From NCBI GenBank assembly GCA_934162925.1, contig CAKPJR010000009.1, forward strand, positions 1-17,022: a DNA stretch of 17,022 bases. Direction: 5' to 3'. Positions 9,114-16,790 of this stretch are shown piece after piece; position 1 is the first letter of the stretch, and every line of letters begins with the position of its first letter. Made by a program: the position numbers and the translations under genes. The notes below the pieces were generated by a model that was given only the letters and a program-made list of their open reading frames with translations, ran no database searches and had not been told where the DNA came from. This stretch comes from an uncultured Clostridia bacterium. GTDB taxonomy: Bacteria > Bacillota > Clostridia > TANB77 > CAG-508.

Positions 9114-10233
9114 TTTTATATGTTATAGTCAATATTACATCATCTGGTATTCCTAAATAACCATTAGGTGCTGTCTCATTAATTTTTATCTTCATTTTTC
9201 CTTGTTTTGCTGGCGTTTCTAGTTTTATCTCTCCAAACCTTCCATATTTGCCTGTACTTTCTAAACCATCATATAAAACATTATCATTAATGTCCTTAAT
9301 TGTTATTTTCGCACCTTTTATTTCACTTTTTCCATCTGTTTCTACTTTATATAATTCTAAATTTATTGGTTTTTTTTCTGTAATTGCTGATTTTTTTAAT
9401 ATCAAAAGATCTTGTTGTTCGTTAGGTGTTCCATTTTTTCTAAATTTATACCATTCTGCTGTTGCATCATACGCTACCGAGCCTTGACTTATACTAACTG
9501 CCTTGGTGTATAAGTCATATGCTTTTTTAGAACTATTTGTATAAACCTTCCCTTCAAACGCAGATTTATACTCAATTTTTTTACCATTTATTCTTATATA
9601 TGGATAATTACCGCTCCAAGTTGCCTGTTGATTGTTAATTTCGAAAAAATTTCTAACGTTCTTTACAGTATATCCATTGCTCAAGTACATCCATAAAGCA
9701 AGTTGTATATCGTCTCCTCCTCCTGAATAATTAAACTCTGACCTATCATCCCCCAATCTATCTTGGTTAACACTACTATCGCCAACAAATGATAATAAAT
9801 ATGCTAATCCCTTTGAATAATCAAGAACTGTTTTATCTGTACTCTCAGTAGTTACTGACTTAGCTAATTTCTTTAAATAATGGTTTCTCCCTGAGCTTTT
9901 ATATTCAAATAATTGAGTCCTTGTTACTTTATCATCTTTTAAATTATATATATCTGTAACATAGTATCTATTAGTATGTTGCAAATGCTGTTTAAAGCTA
10001 ATACAAAAAACCATTTTGTTTTGAAATACGTGGCTAGAAGCTAAAATTGCTTCTGTTCCATTTCTTAGTGATTTTAATGTATATTTGGTCCCAGTGCTCT
10101 CTCCTGGTGCATGATACGTCCAAATTTCTGTATTATCATCTATTTCCACAGCATTAATGCAATTTGGAATTGCAATAACCAATGCTATCAAGATCATATT
10201 TATACAAATAAGAACTTTTAAAATTTTATTCAC
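9073..10233 (-). CDS. N-terminal part of split adhesin: signal peptide, thioester domain, start of Cna_B
   Basis: 386 codons from a GTG at 10233. The start lies 3 bases after the upstream stop, with AAAGGGG inside the upstream gene's last codons as ribosome binding site, so translation is probably coupled. Residues 1-28 are a signal peptide. Residues about 35-250 form a thioester domain: Cys77 in MVFCISF and Gln177 in DDIQLALW are the expected bond-forming pair. From about 295 a SpaA-like Cna_B domain begins (LELYKVETDG, then INETAPNGY). It breaks off at Glu378: the next codon is CGG, after which eight unrelated residues run to TGA at 9073. The missing Cna_B strands continue in the +1 frame (3804-9113). 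Read straight, the product is a secreted thioester domain with an unfinished stalk and no anchor; read through, it is a full adhesin. Confidence 0.88.
   Translation of the reverse strand: MNKILKVLICINMILIALVIAIPNCINAVEIDDNTEIWTYHAPGESTGTKYTLKSLRNGTEAILASSHVFQNKMVFCISFKQHLQHTNRYYVTDIYNLKDDKVTRTQLFEYKSSGRNHYLKKLAKSVTTESTDKTVLDYSKGLAYLLSFVGDSSVNQDRLGDDRSEFNYSGGGDDIQLALWMYLSNGYTVKNVRNFFEINNQQATWSGNYPYIRINGKKIEYKSAFEGKVYTNSSKKAYDLYTKAVSISQGSVAYDATAEWYKFRKNGTPNEQQDLLILKKSAITEKKPINLELYKVETDGKSEIKGAKITIKDINDNVLYDGLESTGKYGRFGEIKLETPAKQGKMKIKINETAPNGYLGIPDDVILTITYKNGKVERNKCRNSK
9096..9102 (-). other. Putative +1 frameshift site at CGG (site 2, in split adhesin)
   Basis: On the minus strand the frame of 9073-10233 reads GUU GAA CGG AAU. 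Dropping the C at 9099 gives GUU GAA GGA AUA and enters the frame of 3804-9113. The joined protein reads ITYKNGKVEGINAG, which parallels ITYDKDGTVTGISV in the next domain of the same protein. The shift must lie between the TAA at about 9128 in the downstream frame and the TGA at 9073 in the upstream frame. Alternatives in this stretch (one A fewer in the A5 run near 9112-9116, or a skipped G at 9102) also restore frame but fit the domain pattern no better. Confidence 0.7.
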
Positions 10234-10236
10234 TCT

Positions 10237-13200
10237 TTATTCAACCCCTTTCTTACCTTCTATTTTTAATACTTTTTTATCTACTAAATAAATTCCTGCT
10301 CCTAGTACAATTAAGCTTATTAATACTATTCCTATATATAAAATTGGTCCACCTGTTTTTATTGAAATTATTAAACTTGCACTTCCAATGTCATCTTCTC
10401 CTTGCTTTTTATTTGCTGGAGTTGAATCTATGTCTTTTATTTCTTCTAGGTTTGTTGCTGTTCCAATTTCTGCTGTATTTTCTATTGTTCCTGTACTATT
10501 ACTGCTTAATGTTTTTGTTAATACTAATTTTACTGTTTGAGTTTTTCCTGGTTCTATTGCTGTCTTTTCTAGTGTTTTATTATGTAATATTTGGTTTGTA
10601 TCTAAATACCAGTCTGGGTTCATTTCTGAATTAAACTCTAATTCTTTTGGCATATAATCTAATACGTCTCCTACATATCCTTGTACGTCACCTTCGTTTG
10701 AAACTTTTATTTCGTATTGTACTAGTATAGTAGAACCTGCTAATCTTTTTGCTGCTATTTCTATTTTTGCAAGAGATGTTTCTCCAAAATCGTAGTTTAC
10801 ACTTTCGCTACTATTTGTTACTACTACTCTAGACACATATTTTTCTAAACTTAAGTCAAATTTTGCATTTTCTATTAAACCTATGTCTATATTTTTTATG
10901 TCTTCACTTTCTAGTTTTATTGTGTCTGTTACTCCCATTAAAACAGTATTACTATTTATAGTTATTTGTTTTGATATAGCATCTGAATTTTCGTCTTCTT
11001 TTGCATTTTCTACTTGATATTTTGTTACTGTGTATTTAGTATTATCGTATTTAAATGCTACAATATATTCTCCTTTTGCTATATTACTAAATTTATATGT
11101 TCCTGTTAAGTCTGTTACTGTGGCTAACTCTTTGCCATCCTTATCTTTTACAACATTTCCTTCTTTATCTAATAGAATTACTTCTATTCCTTTTAAAGTT
11201 TCTTCACTATTATCTTTTATACCATTTTTGTCTTTATCTAACCATGCTAATCCAGATATTGAATATATTTCTGTTGGGTCTGGTGTTGGATCTGGATCCG
11301 GTGTTGGATCTGGGTCCGGTGTTGGATCTGGGTCCGGTGTTGGATCTGGATCCGGTGTTGGATCTGGATCCGGTGTTGGATCTGGATCCGGTGTTGGATC
11401 TGGATCTTCTGGCATTGGCTCTTCTGGTGTCGGATCTGGATCTGGCGTTGGGTCCGGGTCTGGTGTTGGCTCTGGATCTATCCAATCATCATTTAGAATT
11501 GTATTAATAACTTCATTTGATTCTAAATATTCTCCATCTCCTAAATCTATTTTTGCCACATTTTTTATTTCTTCACTCTTTACGTCATCATCAAGTTTTA
11601 ATAAAATACCCTCTATTGTAATATTTAAAGTCTCACCTGGTTCAATAGTCTCTATAACGTTAACAGTAGATACTGTTGTTGTTTCTACTACTTCCTCCTT
11701 ACCATCTGCAAAATATTTTAGTTTTATAAGTTTAAATTTATTAGGTAAATCATCTTTAAGAATTACTGTTGTGTTTCTTTTCCCTATGTTCTCCACTTTT
11801 ATATCATATTGTAATATATCTCCTTCTTTTAATTCCTTACTTTGATGTGAACTCATTAATATTCTCAAACCAGTTGTTAAAACTTTATTCTGTAACTCAT
11901 TACTTTCATACTCTTTTCCGTCAGATGATATTGCCAACATAGTATTTTCTATGGTAGCTTCAAAAGTTTCATTTTCCAATTTACCCACTTCAACTTCAAA
12001 CAATATAGTAGTTTCTTCCCCTGCCTTTAAAGAATCAATTATATATTGGATTTTTTTACTTTCTTTATTATAGTTCCAAATTGTATTATACTCTGAATCA
12101 CTTATCCACAATACGTTTTCTGGTAGCGTTCCTTCTATTGTTAAATTTTTTACTTCTTCTTCTGTATTATTTTTTAGTTTTACTATATATCTTATAATAT
12201 CTTCACTATTTAAAGCGACATCTATATTATCTATTCTCGATAGTACTATTTCTATATCGCCTTTAATTACTTTTCTTCCCGTTATTGCAACTTGTGGATT
12301 TGCATTTTCGCTTTCTAATGATGCATTACCACTAATTTTATCTGCCCCTTCTTTTATTTTTATTGTAGCTTCTTTTGTTATTGTTTCATTTGGTGCAATT
12401 CTTTCTATATTCCATTCTTTGGTTTTTAATTCTGCATTGTCTGTAAATTCAATATCACTTCCTTGTGCATATGTAAGTTCTGTATAAACTGCTCCTTCTG
12501 GAATTTGATATTTTAAAGTTGCATTATTGATTGCCTCTGTACCTGTATTTGTTACTTTAATTTCGTATGTTACTATTTGTCCTTCATGGAAAGTGCTTGA
12601 AGTTGTTTTTGGTCTTATTGACATTATTACATTATTTTCTTGTGCCGTTGAACCTAACAATGTATTATCTTCTTTTGCCATATTTATTAGCTTAAATGTT
12701 ATTTTATCTTGTTTTGTTTGTTCTGCTAATAAATAATTTATATCAATACTATTTTCAAATACTTCTTGTTCTTTTATTGCCTCTTCGTTTGCTTTTACTT
12801 TATATGCAAGTTCTATTTCTCCTGCTTGTTCTACATCTCCTATTTCTATTTTGAATGCTCTAATTTTACTGTAATCCTCTGCTGTATTTGTCCAAGCTTC
12901 ATCTGTTGGTGCTTCTGTGCTAGAATAATACACGTTAATATTTTCTAGGCTTGTAGTAATTTGTGAATTTAATATTAGCCCTTCTGGTAATGTTCCTACT
13001 ATATTTGTATTTGTAATTTTTTGTCCATTATTATTTATTAATTTTGTTGCTATTATAATTTCTGAATTGTCTTTTATTATACTTGTTAATACAGTGTTGT
13101 TTAATTCTTCTACAACATTATCTCCGGCCTTTATAGTACTCTTATTTAATATTCCAGCTTTGGCTACTATATTTATATTGTTTATTCTTTCTGCTTTATC

Positions 13201-15217
13201 TGCACCATTAATACATGTAGCTTTTAACTCTACATTTTTGTTTGCCATAAAGTTTTCTGCTTTTAATTTTAAATCTGCTACAATGTTTGCTCCACCTTGT
13301 GCAACATTATTGTATTTTGTTTGTTCTCCTTCTAGTTCTATTTTTAATACTTTGATTCCATTTTCGTTTGTTATTATTTCTGAGGATTTTATTTTTAATT
13401 CTTCATCGTATAATAAAGCTATATTATCTAATGTTGCTTCTGTTATTTCTGTAGGAAGTTCTATATTAATTGTAGGATTTTTAAATAGTTTGTTGCTACT
13501 GTCTACTGATTTTAATACTGCTGTTAATCTTAGTGTATTTTCCAGTTGATTTGATATTTCGTTTTTGTCCAAGTTTACTTCTATTGTTGTTTCTGGTTCT
13601 AATAAATCTGCTGTTGAAGATTTAATTATGTTTGTTACTTCTTTGTTTTCTCCATCTGTTGTCAACAATTTTACTGATGAAGATAATTGTGAAATTTCTT
13701 CTATTCCTTCTCTCTTTAATACACTTATTGCTTTTTCGTTTAATATTTCTAATTTACCTTCTTTTACTGCTCCTGTTGTTTCTATTACGATTTTATTTAC
13801 TTTTGTTTGGTAATTTATTGTAATATATTCTTCGTTTTGTTCTGATAATATTACTTCTGCTATAGGTGCATTTAAATCTTCTGCATTATATACTTTTATT
13901 GTTCCTTCTTCTCCTAAAAGTTCTAATGCTTGAGCTTTGTTTATTTTTGTAGTTTTATAATATGAAGATAAATTTTCTGTTTCTTGCTCTGTTGTGTCTT
14001 GTAATACTATTTTTTTAGCTAGTTCTGGGTAAGATACAAACACACCCCAAGCTGTTTGATAATCTGTATTTTCTCCTATATACATATTTCCTTTATATAT
14101 TCTGTTAGTAATTGCTGTATCTAATGTATCTACACTTCCTACTGCTTCTATATTATCTAGTGTTATTTCATTTTCTTTTTCTATAGCAGCATTTGTTCTG
14201 CCATATAATTCTAATGTACTTTTTGCCCTTGATATAAATGGTAATATTTGTGTTTCTTCATTATATATATATGTAACTATAAATTCGTCTGCTGTGTTTT
14301 TTGTCCATGAAACATTGTTTTCTGCATTTGGGTTATTTAGTACTTCTATATATGTTTTGCCTTCTTCTTGTTTATATTCATATTTGCTATCTACTGAGTT
14401 TGCAAATTCTATGTTTGATTTTCCATTTGTTGCTAATGTATTTTTTGCTGTAACTTTTACTTGTTCTGGTGCTGTTCCTATTTCTGGATTTTGTATTTCT
14501 ATTTTTGTTGTTTTTATTGGTGCTTTACTTTCATTTATATTTGATTTTACTAATACTTGTACTATTCTTTTGTTTGTTCCTTCTATATTGTATATTCTGT
14601 TTGTTATTACTTCTTGTGATAATGTTACTTGTTCTTCTGTTATTTCATTTGTTGTCCATTCTATGTTTACATTTTTTGTTGTATTTATATCTGTAACATT
14701 TCCATTATTATCTATATATTCGCCTGTTAATTTTATTTCACTAACCATGTTTAATAAACTCAAATTGTATTCTGAATTTTTTCTGGCTACAATTGGTAAT
14801 CCAAAGCTTATTCCATTTTCTGAAGATATTGTTTCTATATTCTTCTCAAATGAATTGCTGCCGTCTTTTAATTCAAAATTTGAATTTGAGAATTCTATTT
14901 TTGGATTTTCTAGCTTTCCTTCACCCTGTACGCTTATTGCTACAAATAAGTTTAAGTCGTCTGCATCTATGTTTTTGCTTACTTTATTTTTAGTTCTATC
15001 ATTTTCGTCTAAGTATGCAATAAACTTTACATTATCTGAATTTGTTTTGCTATCTTGTTTTGATAAATCCACTTCTGCTGCATGTGATAAAAAGGCTTCT
15101 CCTATATATGTTCCGAAGCATTGCAAAATTAGCAAACGTTAATGTTATTACTAGTAACGTTGCTAATACTTTTCCCGTGGTTTTACCATTATTCCATTTC
15201 ATTAGATTATTAAACAT
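10237..15217 (-). CDS. DUF11 / SdrD_B cell-surface protein, with +1 frame change after codon 34
   Basis: The first 34 codons (ATG 15217 to 15116) and the main frame (10237-15114) are offset by one base. The ATG has a perfect AGGAGG seven bases upstream. The main frame alone could only start at a TTG (15135) with no ribosome site and a beheaded signal peptide, so the joined 1659-residue reading is preferred. Joined domains: signal peptide (VLATLLVITLTFANFAML), a long N-terminal Ig-like region, at least three DUF11-like repeats (near 870, 990 and 1115; VTYEIKVTNTGT, IIRYIVKLKNNT, LQYDIKVENIGK), an Asp-Pro-rich linker (about 1245-1313), an SdrD_B-like domain (ISGLAWLDKDKNG, about 1318-1435), a further DUF11-like unit from FDLSLEKYV (about 1446), then SIKTGGP, a membrane segment and a Lys-rich tail. 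By family it is a wall- or membrane-anchored stalk or S-layer-like protein; ligand unknown. It is first in the operon with the split adhesin. Confidence 0.87.
11276..11480 (-). repeat. 18-bp tandem repeat encoding an Asp-Pro-Thr-Pro linker
   Basis: Plus-strand units close to GGATCCGGTGTTGGATCT recur every 18 bp, each encoding the six-residue unit DPDPTP on the minus strand. One interruption near 11407-11440 encodes PEEPMPEDP. GGATCC and GGGTCC variants alternate, so the copies are not all identical. The linker separates the DUF11 repeats from the SdrD_B-like domain and is probably an extended, rigid wall-spanning spacer. Because 18 is a multiple of three, unit changes alter spacer length without breaking the frame. 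Confidence 0.9.
15112..15118 (-). other. Putative +1 frameshift site at CGG (site 1, in signal peptide of DUF11 protein)
   Basis: From the ATG at 15217 codon 34 is CUU (15118-15116) and codon 35 is CGG (15115-15113). Read straight, the frame ends at a TAG (15050-15052) after 55 codons. Skipping the C at 15115 gives CUU GGA ACA and enters the 1625-codon main frame, giving FAMLGTYIGEAFLSHAAEVD, a natural end of a signal peptide. CUU before a slow codon is also the slip codon in two well-studied +1 events: CUU UGA in bacterial prfB and CUU AGG in yeast Ty1. A simple C insertion cannot be excluded from the sequence alone. Confidence 0.7.
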
Positions 15218-15224
15218 ATTAGTT

Positions 15225-15230
15225 CCTCCT
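15225..15230 (-). promoter_or_regulatory. Ribosome binding site that sets the DUF11 protein start
   Basis: AGGAGG on the minus strand, seven bases before the ATG at 15217. It is the strongest ribosome site in this part of the window and shows that translation begins in the signal-peptide frame, one base off the main frame. It is therefore key evidence for the frame change at 15115. A weak extended -10 (TGCTATATA at 15264-15272) lies about 47 bases upstream of the ATG. Confidence 0.85.
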
Positions 15231-15301
15231 ATAAATTTGTAAAACTATGGCTATATTTATATTTATATAGCATTATTTTTGCATTTTTATTGTAGATTGT
15301 C

Positions 15302-15332
15302 AATATATGTTTTTTTTATCAAAACATATATT
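15302..15332. repeat. 12-bp perfect inverted repeat upstream of the surface operon
   Basis: AATATATGTTTT (15302-15313) is matched by AAAACATATATT (15321-15332) around a 7-base loop. It lies between the shared 21-bp element and the start codon of the DUF11 protein gene. No T-run or downstream gene argues for a terminator, so an operator or an RNA hairpin in the leader is more likely. No counterpart is visible upstream of the gene at 1-3337. Confidence 0.5.
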
Positions 15333-15333
15333 T

Positions 15334-15354
15334 CTAAAATACCTATACGGAAGC
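15334..15354 (-). promoter_or_regulatory. Shared 21-bp upstream element, copy 2
   Basis: The second copy of the element also found at 3439-3459, differing at two positions. It lies 116 bases upstream of the ATG at 15217. On the minus strand it reads GCTTCCGTATAGGTATTTTA and onwards. The matching place relative to two surface genes of related architecture suggests that the two transcription units share a regulator or promoter type. Confidence 0.5.
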
Positions 15355-15706
15355 ACAAAAAGCAAACTTTAATTGTAAAAAATTACATTTTTGTGACATT
15401 TTATAATTTTACTATTTTATGTCGTTTTTGCCCGATATAGCGCACTTTCACCTATATATTTTATTATAAACGCTTATGTAAACTTTTTCAAGGGATTTTT
15501 TAAAGATTTTAAAGTTTCTTTGGAAAAAAATTACTTTTTAGAAAAATTGTTAGAAAAATTGTAATTTGTTTAGTTGATGTGAGAGGTGTGATGCTGGAAG
15601 TGGGATTTATAAGATCAAGGCTTCGCAGTCCTTTCCCCTATTTTTTCTCACTTCTCACCTCACACTTCGCACTTCGTGAATTTACATTTTTATGAAATGA
15701 ATTTCT
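15355..15706. other. Intergenic region between the surface operon and the patatin gene
   Basis: No gene seen. The part near the surface operon is AT-rich and holds TGACA (15394-15398) facing TGTCG (15420-15424), similar to a pair upstream of the other adhesin gene. The part near the patatin gene (about 15575-15680) differs in composition: GAGAGGTGTGATG and GGAAGTGGG on one side, CTCACTTCTCACCTCACACTT on the other, an imperfect inverted arrangement of purine/pyrimidine-biased segments around a GGCTTCGCAGTCC core. It may be a dispersed repeat or serve as terminator of the patatin gene, but there is no clean stem with a T-run. Confidence 0.45.
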
Positions 15707-16543
15707 TTATTTTAAAGTTTGCTTTAACTTTGCTATATGGTCTAATGTCTGCATATATCCTTCTCTATAGCAGAATTCTAGTTTATTTATGCTAAATGGT
15801 TTTGCATCTTTTAAGTCTAGTTCTATTACATAATCGCTTATTCTAACCGATTCTCTTATAAGGTTTTCTGTCATTAAATCTAATGACTGCATTCCTATAT
15901 TATATATTGTTTTTTGCTTTCTTGGAGTTTTTAGTTTAAACCTTATAGAAATTACTTTGTCTACTCCTAGTTTTTTACATTCTGCAGATGGTAGATTGTC
16001 GAAAATTCCACCATCAACGAATTGAAATTCTTTATATTCAAATGGAGCATACATTATTGGAAATGTAGAACTTGCTCTAACCGCTTTTCCTATTTCTATA
16101 TCATGTATGTATTCATCTCCTTGCAATTCATTACTATTTGTAAATATTATTTCTCTATCTGTTATTAAATCAGTTGCTGGTATAGATATTGGTAATTTTA
16201 TATCTTTTATATTTTTAATATTTTTTAATTTTCCTGATTCTTCTATTGCTGATTCTATATTATAGCTAGAGGTTATTCCGCCTAGTTTTATTCCTCTTAC
16301 TTCTTTTATATTGCCAAACATATATTTAGGAGATATTGCCATTACAGATTTAGCAAAATAATTAAATAATTTGATCATTTCTTCTGTTGTATATTCCATT
16401 CCATAAAGTGCTGCAACTATACTACCCGCAGATGTTCCTGCCACAGCATCTATTTTTATTCCATTTTCTTCTAAGGCTTTTATAGCACCTATATGTGCCA
16501 CTCCTCTGACTCCGCCACCTGCTAACGCCAAACCTATTTTCAT
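15707..16543 (-). CDS. Patatin-like phospholipase family protein
   Basis: 278 codons, complete. The ATG at 16543 is preceded by AGGAGG six bases upstream. It has the full patatin signature: an oxyanion glycine loop GGGVRG at residues 9-14, the nucleophile elbow GTSAG with Ser38, and the catalytic Asp177 in VDGGIFDNLP, giving a Ser-Asp dyad. There is no signal peptide or membrane segment, so it is probably cytoplasmic or at the inner face of the membrane. The length and motifs resemble the short bacterial RssA/YchK/NTE-type branch. Family members hydrolyse acyl esters of lipids; the substrate here is unknown. It shares orientation with its neighbours, but gaps of 247 and 490 bp suggest a separate transcript. 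Confidence 0.93.
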   Translation of the reverse strand: MKIGLALAGGGVRGVAHIGAIKALEENGIKIDAVAGTSAGSIVAALYGMEYTTEEMIKLFNYFAKSVMAISPKYMFGNIKEVRGIKLGGITSSYNIESAIEESGKLKNIKNIKDIKLPISIPATDLITDREIIFTNSNELQGDEYIHDIEIGKAVRASSTFPIMYAPFEYKEFQFVDGGIFDNLPSAECKKLGVDKVISIRFKLKTPRKQKTIYNIGMQSLDLMTENLIRESVRISDYVIELDLKDAKPFSINKLEFCYREGYMQTLDHIAKLKQTLK

Positions 16544-16624
16544 ATTTGCCTCCTATATTTTTTCTTTTTTCAAATTGTAATTCATCCGAAAATATTTATT
16601 GAAACACGCTTAATATCATTTTTT

Positions 16625-16713
16625 CGGGCAGACACAGGGCCTGCCCCTACATTTGTATCAATCACCATGATATATTCGGGTCGCCAAGGGCGGTGACCCC
16701 TACAGCATTTGCA
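16625..16713. repeat. GC-rich intergenic palindromic elements (CCCCTA family), two further copies
   Basis: Two elements: 16625-16657, with GGGCAG and CTGCCC arms and the tail CCCCTACATTTGTA, and 16677-16713, with GGTCGCC and GGTGACC arms and the tail CCCCTACAGCATTTGCA. Both match the style of the elements at 3638-3739 in their CCCCTAC tail and small stem. They are GC-rich against a strongly AT-rich background and do not code. They are probably members of a dispersed short palindromic repeat family. Confidence 0.55.
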
Positions 16714-16727
16714 ATAAATTACATTTA

Positions 16728-16784
16728 CGATTCAGGACAGTCCCCTTTTGTCATTCGACAAAAGAGGGACAGTCCCTAGAATCG
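16728..16784. repeat. Long hairpin element with GGACAGTCCC arms, downstream of the dehydrogenase gene
   Basis: The 57-base segment folds on itself almost completely: CGATTC pairs with GAATCG at the ends, GGACAGTCC arms face each other, and CTTTTGTC pairs with GACAAAAG around a 4-base loop (ATTC). It lies 6 bases past the stop of the dehydrogenase gene, so it could help end that transcript, although no T-run follows directly. The sequence style suggests a dispersed repeat. Confidence 0.55.
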
Positions 16785-16790
16785 TTCACA

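Noticed and set aside
11276..11480. CRISPR-like repetition
   Set aside because: The units are contiguous 18-bp coding repeats with no spacers and encode a regular DPDPTP linker.
11030..11845. Plus-strand reading frame of 271 codons rich in Gly-Ser-Gly-Val
   Set aside because: It is the antisense reading of the 18-bp Asp-Pro repeat and flanking coding sequence of the minus-strand gene, with no start signals of its own.
9097..15115. CGG reassigned to another amino acid instead of causing a frame shift
   Set aside because: Reassigning CGG to Trp, Gln or any other residue would not fix either frame. Both genes need a net +1 change at this point.
9099..15115. Two independent single-base assembly errors or mutations
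   Set aside because: Not fully rejected. It is less favoured because both changes are a C before GGA, create the only in-frame CGG codons in the window, and share flanking sequence. Read data would settle it.
10237..15135. TTG at 15135 as the start of the DUF11 protein
   Set aside because: It has no ribosome binding site and cuts the signal peptide in two. AGGAGG with ATG at 15217 gives the complete signal peptide one base out of frame.
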